Shown one piece after another: positions 17,808 to 26,332 of a stretch of DNA of 64,000 nt (position 1 is the first letter of the stretch; each line of letters starts with the position of its first letter). The notes beneath the pieces are model-generated. The model made no database searches. It saw only the letters and a list, made by a program, of their open reading frames with translations, and was not told the origin of the DNA. Source of the DNA: JAFAMB01 sp963775805. GTDB taxonomy: Bacteria > Verrucomicrobiota > Verrucomicrobiia > Chthoniobacterales > JAFAMB01. Position numbers and translations under genes: made by a program. The stretch lies in the NCBI GenBank assembly GCA_963775805.1, contig CAVZKG010000001.1:2108001-2172000 (forward strand). Reading direction: 5' to 3'.

Positions 17808-20800
17808 CTATTCAAACCAATTCGCAGGCTTCTCACGGAATGACGAATAATGACCTGCGCTTCGGTCCCACAGGTAGACGCTCCAAAGGTACGACCGAAA
17901 AGCCAGGCGGCAATTGTTGCGAAGATAGAGCTGGATGCGAGCCCCAGGGTATTGCCAAAGAATGGTTTCTCCTCGCGCGTGCATTTGCTCTCGCGAACAG
18001 ACAATCCATAACCGGTCGTTCTTCGCGATCGCTTCTTGGAGCTCATCAAGATTGCCGATAACATCGGAAGCCGAACTCCGGTCGATCAACTTGCCCGCTT
18101 TACGCAAAACAAAATCGTGAAGAATCGGGACCGACAGATCGTAATCGGATCGGCCGGTGTCCATCAGGGCAGCCGAAGGATGCGGCTCGCTGGTCGCTAT
18201 CCGATCTCCAGGTCGCAAATTGGCCGCCACAAATCCAAGTGCCCGCATCGGATCGGCACCGATCGCGAAATCATAGGAACTAACTATCCGCCAGGGACTC
18301 CACGAACAAATTACGAGAATGATCCAGCCAAATACCAGCGTCACCCTGTTCGGAATTTGACGCCATGCCGGAATGACAAGGTTCGCGCACTCGCCCATGC
18401 CGTATACGCTCAACAGAATCCAAAGCGGGATAAGATAATATTCATATCTAAACCCTTTGTTGGTAATCAGCAGGTTCGTGACAGCAATGCTGAGAAAGAG
18501 ATAAATATAGAGACCGATCCATACGGTTCTCTGACGGCGCCAGGAAACTATGAAACCTGGAATAAGAAACGCACTGAGCACCAAATGCAACCGGGAGTAG
18601 CCGACGAGAAGCGCCAAAAAATTGGAAGGCTTCTCAAAGCACCAACCAATTCTTGCCTCGATTCTTGGTGAAACACCCTCAAGCGCGGTCAGACATTTGA
18701 TTTTAAAGAAAGCGTAATCGAGGCCGATTAGCGCCAAAGCGCAGCCGACAGCAACCAGGAAACGGACCTCATCCTGCCACGATCGTCGCTGTCCAAACAA
18801 AAGCCAGCAAACCGCTAGCGGGAGTATTTGCAGCGCAGTAATTTCCTGACTCAGCACCGAAGCCAGAAATGCCAGCAGAGTAAAGTACCGGTCCCTCATG
18901 CCCGTGTTCAGAATAAAGCCACGGATGAAGAAAAAGAGCCCCAGAAGATGAAAGAACTCCTGTTGCTGATAGAATCGCGCAACATGGCCTGTAAACACAG
19001 AATAGGGATGGATGGCGTACAGGATCAGAGCGCAGAAAGCCAGCGATCTATCGTGCGTCAAATCTTTGGCCATTTTCCACAGAAGCGCCGCCGAAGCGCA
19101 CGAAAAAAAGACCGTCAAAAGCCGCAACCCGTAGATGTTGCTACCGGAGGCCGCTGCAACGGCACCGGCCAAATAGTGATAAAGCGGGCTGCGCGTGTAC
19201 CAGACACCCTCCTGAAACTCCGGGACCCCTTTCTGTGCAATTGCTAACGACGCCTGAATGGAGGCGTACTCATCGTCATCCGGCGGCTGAATATCGATCT
19301 GCCACGCTCGCAGTACGAAACATAACAGGATGCCTGAACCCGCGAGTAGAGGCCAACCCCATTTCCGCATGAGCAGTCTTACCGAGAGCCGCTGCAGCCG
19401 ATGGAAAGCAACGGCGTTATCCTGTTTTGCTCGGGCTTGGAGGGCGACGATTAATGCGGCGCCGGCAAGTCCAAAACATAACAAAAGCAGCGAGGCAATC
19501 GGGAATCGAAAGTATATGGCTTCGCTTCTCTCTAACATGGCTGAGCGCAGAAGCATTCCACCTGCGATCCACGCTGCCATCACCGCCGCACCGGTTTGAC
19601 AGCTTTCCAGCGCAAGCGCCAACCGAGGCATCTTGAGCGCGCCGATCAGAAGCGCGGCAACGCAGCCAAAAAAGAGAATCGCCGCAAGTGGAAACCAAGG
19701 CCGCGGAGGATAAGCGAATCCATAGAACTTCTTTGTTGGCAACAGACTCGGCTGAATCACTTGATCAACGTCGGCCCGGGTCCAACGTTGAGCACCCGAC
19801 AGCGTCGTATCCGAGGAGATGCTTACGCCTTCATCGCTTTGAAAGGAGACATATTGACCGTCGGAGAATCGCGCTTTCCCATCGAACGCAAAAAACGATT
19901 CTCGACTCAGACCAACCGATACCGGTTGGTCTTTATACAACCCTATCCGGATTACGTTTTTACCCGAGTGTAAGAATGGCGCGATCCCGATGCATTGAAA
20001 CTCGACTTGACGCGCTGAACGAGTCAACGCCGGGGGGATGACACGGTCCGGATTCGCTGCGTCCGCGTACGGATTATTCTTCTGGCGCGTGCCGCTGGTT
20101 GCACTAGTCGCCGTTCCAGAATTAAGGACGGTGCCACCGTTCGCCACAGGGTGCGGCCCCGTCCAATTGATCGAACGTGAATCAGGCCGAATCTGATTGA
20201 ACTCGGCATCGGCACGCAACGGTGTCTCAGGTTGTTCGCCAGGAAGGAGAGTTGCAACCTCGCTTGAATCCAACCATTCCGCGGTCGCTTCGGGTGCGAC
20301 ATCCAACGGACTTCGTGCGATTTCCCGGATGAACCATGGACCGTTCGCAAAGACACTTTCGCTGCGCGTCTTTGGTACGACCGGAGACCCGTTGACCCAA
20401 ATCTGGAACGGCGAATCGGTTACGATTCGGACGAATCCGTCCAGTGGCTTTGCCCCTAAATCGAAACTCTGCTCAAGCCAAGTCGGAGAACCACCAGGAG
20501 TCACTCGCACTCGTCTTCCGCAAAAAGGTTGCTCGAAGATTCCGTCCGGGACCAAGCGCCAGAAATGCTGTTGTCGATCCAGCACCCGGGCCTGGTGCCA
20601 GTCCAACACAGGGACTTCGGCCTCAGTCCATGAGTATTGTGGTACCTTGGTGGGAACCGGCTCTGCAGCCCAGTCGGAGCCACTCCGAATCGGGATGCGC
20701 TCACCTGTCGTAAGCTGCACTTCTCCAGCCAGGATTAGCGCTGGGATAGCACCCGAGGTCTCAATCTCCACACAGAGCGTGTTGTGCCCCGAGGTGAGCG

Positions 20801-21269
20801 CATTCGTCAAATCGATCCAAGTGGGAAGTTGAGCGCTATCATGATGCGCCCATTGGTATTCGCGCGGGTAATTAATCGAGATCGCCGGGTCTGACGGTGT
20901 GAGCAGTTGGCCCATCTCGCTGAGGCTTTGTTGGTATGGGCTTACAGGAGAGCCGATATAATCCCTGGCGATCGGACGTCCATTCACAATGACCTCAAAT
21001 CCTCCACTGGAAGCTACTGTGACCCATGCGTTAGCGATCTGACCGGGAATCGATAAATCCTGTCGAAAGCATCCGGTCGTCTGCGGCGAAGGCGTTGCTG
21101 CGATCCACGAGGCGTTGGCCGGAAACTCAAATCGACTGGGGACAGGCTCAGGTGGAGCGAAAGCCATGAGCAGGCAATAGAAGGCGCCGGCCACTGCCGC
21201 AGAGCAAAACGCAACCGCCCGTAAATGCACACTGGCCCGATCTAATATCGCACTCAGGCTCATTTTCAT
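17808..21269 (-). CDS. Giant GT39-like (GT-C) glycosyltransferase with periplasmic beta-sandwich region
   Basis: 1153 residues. A first membrane segment (about 15-38) is followed by some 480 residues that look periplasmic, with two beta-sandwich repeats (AWVTVASSGGFEVIVNGRPI near 81-100, and FVRIVTDSPFQIWVNGSPV near 279-297) similar to lectin-like domains of alpha-L-rhamnosidases. From about 525 there are many membrane segments, with the GT-C catalytic loop QPPDDDEY at 661-668 and the PMT-2-type region SPLYHYLAGA, YAIHPYSVFTGHVARFYQQQEFF. GT39-like enzymes move a sugar from a polyprenyl phosphate donor to an acceptor on the outer face. It is the last gene of the overlap-coupled operon (4-nt ATGA overlap with 21266-22654). 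The N-terminal fusion is unusual. Confidence 0.85.
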   Translation of the reverse strand: MKMSLSAILDRASVHLRAVAFCSAAVAGAFYCLLMAFAPPEPVPSRFEFPANASWIAATPSPQTTGCFRQDLSIPGQIANAWVTVASSGGFEVIVNGRPIARDYIGSPVSPYQQSLSEMGQLLTPSDPAISINYPREYQWAHHDSAQLPTWIDLTNALTSGHNTLCVEIETSGAIPALILAGEVQLTTGERIPIRSGSDWAAEPVPTKVPQYSWTEAEVPVLDWHQARVLDRQQHFWRLVPDGIFEQPFCGRRVRVTPGGSPTWLEQSFDLGAKPLDGFVRIVTDSPFQIWVNGSPVVPKTRSESVFANGPWFIREIARSPLDVAPEATAEWLDSSEVATLLPGEQPETPLRADAEFNQIRPDSRSINWTGPHPVANGGTVLNSGTATSATSGTRQKNNPYADAANPDRVIPPALTRSARQVEFQCIGIAPFLHSGKNVIRIGLYKDQPVSVGLSRESFFAFDGKARFSDGQYVSFQSDEGVSISSDTTLSGAQRWTRADVDQVIQPSLLPTKKFYGFAYPPRPWFPLAAILFFGCVAALLIGALKMPRLALALESCQTGAAVMAAWIAGGMLLRSAMLERSEAIYFRFPIASLLLLCFGLAGAALIVALQARAKQDNAVAFHRLQRLSVRLLMRKWGWPLLAGSGILLCFVLRAWQIDIQPPDDDEYASIQASLAIAQKGVPEFQEGVWYTRSPLYHYLAGAVAAASGSNIYGLRLLTVFFSCASAALLWKMAKDLTHDRSLAFCALILYAIHPYSVFTGHVARFYQQQEFFHLLGLFFFIRGFILNTGMRDRYFTLLAFLASVLSQEITALQILPLAVCWLLFGQRRSWQDEVRFLVAVGCALALIGLDYAFFKIKCLTALEGVSPRIEARIGWCFEKPSNFLALLVGYSRLHLVLSAFLIPGFIVSWRRQRTVWIGLYIYLFLSIAVTNLLITNKGFRYEYYLIPLWILLSVYGMGECANLVIPAWRQIPNRVTLVFGWIILVICSWSPWRIVSSYDFAIGADPMRALGFVAANLRPGDRIATSEPHPSAALMDTGRSDYDLSVPILHDFVLRKAGKLIDRSSASDVIGNLDELQEAIAKNDRLWIVCSREQMHARGETILWQYPGARIQLYLRNNCRLAFRSYLWSVYLWDRSAGHYSSFREKPANWFE

Positions 21270-22654
21270 GGTTTGATCGCCGCGCGCATCTCATCCCCAA
21301 GGGTTGCGGTATCCCTCAAATCAAAATCCAGCTCCGCCAACCGACGATGAGCTGCAGCGATCAGGCCGCTCTTTTCAAGACTTTCAAACGGAGCGTAGAG
21401 CACTTCGAACCGGGCCAACTCGCGTTCCAGTTCTGGTTTACGCAAAGTTTGAAGATAAGCCAGTTGCAGAGCGTAATTCGCCTTGATGCAGGTCGTGTCA
21501 ATTGTCTCCAACTGGCCAAAGCGATCAGCGGCGCGATCAACGAGTCCCGAATTGAAATCTTTAATCGCTAATCGGAGTGCGCCTCGATATGCCTCAGCTT
21601 GGATAGGACCGTTCGATCGCCGGGACGTCAGTTCTCCGAAATGCTGAGCTGCACGGCCGTCAAAATCTTCTTCCTCTTCCCGAACCGCCGAATAAAGAAG
21701 TGCAGCGTCGGACTGCACTCCCATTTTCTGGTCCAGTGATCCACGCTGAAAAATAACGTCGGAATTGTATGCAAGCACCGGCATCCACGCTTCCATGCGG
21801 TCCAACCGGTGCAGGGATTCTTTCACTCTGCCCTCCATCAATGCAGTTCGAGCACGGGTCAGTTCTCGTCCCGCCATCACGATAGGAACGAGGCAAACGA
21901 TGTAGAGCAGGGCCGCACCGCAAACCAGGACGGCCGGCACGCCAGCCGACAAATGAGCCTTCCAATTGGATTCATTTTGCGTCGACTGGACGCGCATAAA
22001 CGAGATGGACAAAAGGAATATCCCGAAGATCGCGCAAAACCATCCCCGATATACGAATTGACAAAAGCCCGGCGATAACCCAAGCCACATCAGAACTTCT
22101 TCCAGTCTGCCTAGATTGAAGTCCGCAAACGAATTAACGACCGGCGTCGGCAATGCTTCAAAAGCGCGTGGTAAAACTTCCGCCACCGAGATAAGCGACT
22201 GACCCGGTTCATAAGCATATTCCTGCGCACGATATGCATCACCGAATGGTAAGATCAGGCTATAGTTTTGGGCTTGCAGCCAAGTGGCATGAGCCGAAAT
22301 CGCAGCGCACCGTTGCATCGTGATCGCGGGATAAGTGATTCCGATCACCAGCAAAAGCACAAAGCCGATCACAGTGATCGGTCTAGCCCAATCGGACACG
22401 CCAGAACGCTTGCGGCGAACGCCAATCCAACAGGCGACAACAACACCGGCGAACAGAAGAATCTTGAATCCAATCGTTGATGATGGCTCGGAAAAGATGA
22501 CCTTCGGCCTGCCGTTCAGTCCTTCTTCCACGCCGTTTGGTACACGAAACCACGGGAGCGCCAAGCTCAGTGAAAGCAACGCGAATGCGACCCATCGCGA
22601 AATCCTGAGTACCAGATTGAGCATAGCGCCACGAACCAAATTAGGTTCGATCAA
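21266..22654 (-). CDS. Membrane protein with helical-repeat C-terminus
   Basis: 462 residues. Membrane segments near 15-35, 64-80, 95-112, 205-222 and 240-260 are followed by about 190 residues of amphipathic helices that look like TPR units (RARTALMEGRVKESLHRLDRM, AEAYRGALRLAIKDFNSGLVDRAADRFGQLE, ANYALQLAYLQTLRKPELERELARFE). No family name recognised. It overlaps its neighbours by 4 nt on both sides, so it is translated with the HlyD-like adaptor and the GT39-like enzyme. It may act as an assembly scaffold or chain-length factor; that is a guess from position. Confidence 0.65.
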   Translation of the reverse strand: MIEPNLVRGAMLNLVLRISRWVAFALLSLSLALPWFRVPNGVEEGLNGRPKVIFSEPSSTIGFKILLFAGVVVACWIGVRRKRSGVSDWARPITVIGFVLLLVIGITYPAITMQRCAAISAHATWLQAQNYSLILPFGDAYRAQEYAYEPGQSLISVAEVLPRAFEALPTPVVNSFADFNLGRLEEVLMWLGLSPGFCQFVYRGWFCAIFGIFLLSISFMRVQSTQNESNWKAHLSAGVPAVLVCGAALLYIVCLVPIVMAGRELTRARTALMEGRVKESLHRLDRMEAWMPVLAYNSDVIFQRGSLDQKMGVQSDAALLYSAVREEEEDFDGRAAQHFGELTSRRSNGPIQAEAYRGALRLAIKDFNSGLVDRAADRFGQLETIDTTCIKANYALQLAYLQTLRKPELERELARFEVLYAPFESLEKSGLIAAAHRRLAELDFDLRDTATLGDEMRAAIKP

Positions 22655-24042
22655 TCCTCCGAAGCCACTATCCGAGTGATATGTATCTTGTCATCATCTC
22701 GCATGAATCGCGGATTGCTTGTCAGTATCCAATCCGTGACATCGAGGCCTCCGGTAACCTCAACAAAACGTTCGTCAACCGCTCCCAACGAAACCGGGGT
22801 CGTGACGGGATGGCCGGAATCATCCACAATGCGGACAACTCCCTTTCCGGCGCTAAGCGAGGAGATCGCTTCTCGCGGCACAGCGAGCGCCTTCCTGTGT
22901 TTCGCCACCACCCGGGCAAACCCGGTCATGCCAGGCACGACACTGACTCCGGGAACAACAAGCCGCATGCGCACAGTAAAGGTCGCAGGCCATTCCGGAG
23001 ATCCGGTTCCCAGCGGTCGAACCGGCGTCTTCGTCTCCGGACCTCCTGCATCAAAGGTCACAATCGGAATGATTCTTTCCACGACTGCGGGAAAATCGCG
23101 ACCAGCATAAGCTTCGAGATTGACCGTTGCTTCCATTCCCTCTCGGACTTCGGCTAGCGCCCGCTGATCGAGATTCGCTTCAAACCATAAACCAGACGCA
23201 ATAATAAAGCCGGGATTCCCCGCAGTCTGGTTGTATTCCCCATTGCGGATCAGAACGCGATCGATCGTTCCGCTGGCAGGGGCGGTCACGTGATAATACT
23301 TCAACTCTTCCTGTCGTTCGGTAACGAGGTTTTGAGCATCGTCTACGGCGTTTTGAGCGATCTCCTTGCTTTGCGGAAAGCCGGCGGTAGACATCCCCGC
23401 GTCCACCTGCGCTTGATTATAATTCATCTGAGCGGTTGCCAGGTCGCTCTCGGCGTTCACCAAATCGAGCCTCGAAGAAGCCCCTCCCTTTGCCAATTTC
23501 TGAACGATAGCCACCTTGGCTTCGGCATCCTTCACAACGTTCTTGAGACCATCAATGCTAACCTGGCTTTTATCCGGACGTTCCGCGACCATCGTGTTGA
23601 GTGTTCCGGCATCCACCCGCTGCCGTTCTGCCGTCGCGTTGTCCAACGCCAATTGAGCGGAACGCAAATTTAATGTCGCCGTTGTATCATCCAGTTCGGC
23701 AAGCAGTTGGCCCTGTTTGACTTGATCACCTTCGTCGACATGCAGCGCCGTAATCCGCGCTGTGGGAACCACAGGCACATTGTAGAAATCGCACTGCAGG
23801 GTCCCCTCCCCAAGCACGGGTGTCTCAAAATCGTGCCAGATCGGATGTTCAGCCTCCGCTTCCATCGGCATGCCCAACAGACGCTGCACTTTCAGGAAGC
23901 CGATCGCCGAGGTATAAAAGCGGCTTTCCGGGTTCGTATACGACGGCCACAGAACAAATGCTCCTGCGGCAAGCACGAGTCCGGTGGCGACCACCGTTGC
24001 CGCCAAAACTCGGTTTTGCGTAAAAATGCGTTTCTTCATCAA
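22651..24042 (-). CDS. HlyD/RND-type periplasmic adaptor (membrane fusion protein)
   Basis: 463 residues. One N-terminal membrane segment (VLAATVVATGLVLAAGAFVLW) anchors it; the first lipoyl half-motif is ARITALHVDEGDQVKQGQLLAELD, then a coiled coil (about 115-260, NLRSAQLALDNATAERQRV ... ELKYYH), the second lipoyl half VTAPASGTIDRVLIRNGEYN, and beta-barrel and membrane-proximal domains (FTVRMRLVVPGVSVVPGMTGFARVV). Such adaptors link an inner-membrane exporter to an outer-membrane channel, but neither an ABC, RND or MFS exporter nor a TolC-type channel lies in this operon. It may therefore serve the glycan machinery encoded on both sides. Confidence 0.88.
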   Translation of the reverse strand: MMKKRIFTQNRVLAATVVATGLVLAAGAFVLWPSYTNPESRFYTSAIGFLKVQRLLGMPMEAEAEHPIWHDFETPVLGEGTLQCDFYNVPVVPTARITALHVDEGDQVKQGQLLAELDDTTATLNLRSAQLALDNATAERQRVDAGTLNTMVAERPDKSQVSIDGLKNVVKDAEAKVAIVQKLAKGGASSRLDLVNAESDLATAQMNYNQAQVDAGMSTAGFPQSKEIAQNAVDDAQNLVTERQEELKYYHVTAPASGTIDRVLIRNGEYNQTAGNPGFIIASGLWFEANLDQRALAEVREGMEATVNLEAYAGRDFPAVVERIIPIVTFDAGGPETKTPVRPLGTGSPEWPATFTVRMRLVVPGVSVVPGMTGFARVVAKHRKALAVPREAISSLSAGKGVVRIVDDSGHPVTTPVSLGAVDERFVEVTGGLDVTDWILTSNPRFMRDDDKIHITRIVASED

Positions 24043-25037
24043 AGTCTTTCCTCTGCCAGGGAATTGACACGCATCCTAGCGTCTCCTCCTCCAAAAATCA
24101 GCCAAGGCAGCAATGCCGCAAGTTCCGCGACGATTTGCAATACCCTCCAGAGGCCTGCCGCAAGGACCGCTTCGTGCCACGGCATGATCGGCGAGAGCAG
24201 CAGCGCCGCACCCGCCTCCCGAACCCCAATCCCGCCCGGAACACCAATCGCAAAAAAGCCAAGCAACCAGCCAGCGGCGTTTGCCCCGATTGCGGCGGCA
24301 GGGCTTACCGTGTGCTGATAACCCATCCCTGCAAGCATAAGCCAAAACCCGAGGCCGTGAACGGAGTTCAACAGAATATAAACGACTCCAGACCGAATCA
24401 GCACGGGCCTCCTGAGGTCCAACTTCAATATCGCCTTCACCCGTTCGAGAGCGGCCTTAAACCAAGGCTGTCGGCTCACGATCGGCCGCAAGATGCTTCC
24501 AGCGATAACGAAGAACGCCAAAAGAGTGATCGCCGGTACGACCCATTTCGCGCCCAGTGTAACCAGGCGAATGCCGAGTCCTGATATCGCAAGACCGCCG
24601 ACGGCAACGATTCCCCAAGATACAATCACAACGCTCAACTCCACAGGTAGACTGATAGAAGCAATCGTCACTGGAACTCCCAGCCGCCGCGCGGCATCGA
24701 CCCGAGAACAGAATCCCCAGATGCTTCCGGGAAGCCAACGTAACGACTCCGACGTTAGCCATGTTCGCATACCAGTTACATACGGGATGGGATATCCCAG
24801 TGCTTCGAGAATCCACGCCCACACCCCGGCATTCAGAAACCAGTAGGCCAGGCAAAGTGCCAAAGCGATTCCCAGATACCCGCCACTCATCCGGCTCAAA
24901 CAGAGACGCAGCTCATTTGCACGTGGCATAAGCGCGAAAACCACACAGCCAACGGCAATCCATGGGATTGACCGCCGCAGAATCCCCAAGGCTCGGGAAC
25001 CTGATCTGTTTATTTTCTGCGCTGGTAGAGTCGTCAT
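24039..25037 (-). CDS. Flippase-like integral membrane protein (LPG_synthase_TM / UPF0104 family)
   Basis: 332 residues with about eight membrane segments, ATG at 25037 overlapping the stop of the GT4 gene. The family pattern is seen at the N-terminal FALMPRANELRLCLSRMSGGYLGIALALCLAYW, in RTWLTSESLRWLPGSIWGFCSRVDAARRLG and in the C-terminal FAIGVPGGIGVREAGAALLL. These proteins are the membrane half of MprF and free-standing relatives often found beside glycosyltransferases; a lipid-linked substrate flipping role is proposed but not proven. Its place between GT4 and the adaptor fits transport of a lipid-linked glycan. Confidence 0.85.
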   Translation of the reverse strand: MTTLPAQKINRSGSRALGILRRSIPWIAVGCVVFALMPRANELRLCLSRMSGGYLGIALALCLAYWFLNAGVWAWILEALGYPIPYVTGMRTWLTSESLRWLPGSIWGFCSRVDAARRLGVPVTIASISLPVELSVVIVSWGIVAVGGLAISGLGIRLVTLGAKWVVPAITLLAFFVIAGSILRPIVSRQPWFKAALERVKAILKLDLRRPVLIRSGVVYILLNSVHGLGFWLMLAGMGYQHTVSPAAAIGANAAGWLLGFFAIGVPGGIGVREAGAALLLSPIMPWHEAVLAAGLWRVLQIVAELAALLPWLIFGGGDARMRVNSLAEERL

Positions 25038-26323
25038 GCTGTAACCGATTCCGTTGTAACCTTCACTATGGCGGACGACGACCGGAACGGGCAGACTCGC
25101 TGGTAAACGGTTTCCAACTGATCAGTAATTGATTCCCAATCGAAGTATTGCGTGGCGAAAGCGTATCCCTCTTCTCCGAGGCGACGGGCAAACACCGGAT
25201 CCGCCAGTATGCGCAGAACCGCCTCCGCAATTGCTTCCGGATTCTTCTCCGGAACCAGCAACCCGGTGCGTTCGTCTTTAATTACGTCGCCGATTCCGCC
25301 AACCCGCGACGCAACCACCGGTTTCCGGTTACGCAACGCCTCAACGAGTACAACCCCAAGCCCTTCGGTATCGCCTCGATCATCATAGATGGCGGGATGA
25401 ACGTACACCGAACAAGATCGAAATAATTCTCCAAGTCGTTTGTTCGAGACAAACCCGGCGAATTCGACCTGCTCCGCCAGTCCCAACTCCCGAACAAGAC
25501 CCTCCCATTCGGCTCGGCAATGTCCATCGCCCGTCACGACGAGGCGAACAGGCCGTTTCTTGAGAATGATCGGCATGGCCCGCAGGAGAAACTGGACACC
25601 TTTACGCTGAATCAGCCGTCCCGAAAATAACAGCATTGGGACATCAGTCTGTGCCAGCGAAACCACGTCGGATTCGGGCTCGATTCGCACGGTGGCTCCA
25701 TACGGGATGACCTGAGCATCGACTCCCGATATATTCTTCACCAGGTCCGCCGTGTGGCGGCTGTTGGCCGTTACAGCCGCAGAGCCCCGGAGGCAATCGG
25801 CAAGAAGCCTTGTGGTTAGTTTATTCCCGGCGGCCAGAGCGATCTCCGCGCTGTGACAGGAAGAAACGACTTTCACACCTTTGAACCAGGCAGGGATAAG
25901 TGCCATAAGCCCATGCGGAAATGGCCAGTGAACGTGCAAAACGTCTATCTTCTTTTCGCGGCAGACTTTCCAAGCCGACCACATACCGGATAAGACGTAG
26001 GTCAGCGTAAGCAACTTCAGAATCGGTCTCTTCTTCAGCTTGTTCGGAGCACCCTCACCATGGGTCAGCGTCTCCAAGGGCGCCGGCGCATAGCGAAACC
26101 GATGCACAAACGTTCCGTCAATCCGGTGGTCTTTCAATCCACGGTACGAAGGCGCGATCACCGTCACTTCGTGCCCGCGCCCCGCAATGCGATTCACCGA
26201 CTCTCGCAACCATGGCACTTCATAATCTTCTTCCGACCGTGGATAGGTGGAACCGAGAACCGCAATTCTCAGCATCCCCTTTGTCGCGTCATCGTCTGAA
26301 ATGGTCGCCATTGGAATGATCAA
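25034..26323 (-). CDS. GT4-family glycosyltransferase
   Basis: 429 residues. GT-B fold: N-terminal RIAVLGSTYPRSEEDYEVPWLRE and VLHVHWPFPHGL (acceptor domain), then the donor domain LLFSGRLIQRKGVQFLLRAM, RLVVTGDG, VEFAGFVSNKRLGELFRSCSVYVHPA and the E-x7-E region DTEGLGVVLVEALRNRKPVVAS, followed by GLLVPEKNPEAIAEAV. It should use a nucleotide sugar in the cytoplasm on a lipid-linked acceptor. It lies 9 bp behind the GT2 gene and overlaps the flippase-like gene by 4 nt. Confidence 0.92.
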   Translation of the reverse strand: MIIPMATISDDDATKGMLRIAVLGSTYPRSEEDYEVPWLRESVNRIAGRGHEVTVIAPSYRGLKDHRIDGTFVHRFRYAPAPLETLTHGEGAPNKLKKRPILKLLTLTYVLSGMWSAWKVCREKKIDVLHVHWPFPHGLMALIPAWFKGVKVVSSCHSAEIALAAGNKLTTRLLADCLRGSAAVTANSRHTADLVKNISGVDAQVIPYGATVRIEPESDVVSLAQTDVPMLLFSGRLIQRKGVQFLLRAMPIILKKRPVRLVVTGDGHCRAEWEGLVRELGLAEQVEFAGFVSNKRLGELFRSCSVYVHPAIYDDRGDTEGLGVVLVEALRNRKPVVASRVGGIGDVIKDERTGLLVPEKNPEAIAEAVLRILADPVFARRLGEEGYAFATQYFDWESITDQLETVYQRVCPFRSSSAIVKVTTESVTA

Positions 26324-26332
26324 AAGTCTCGT

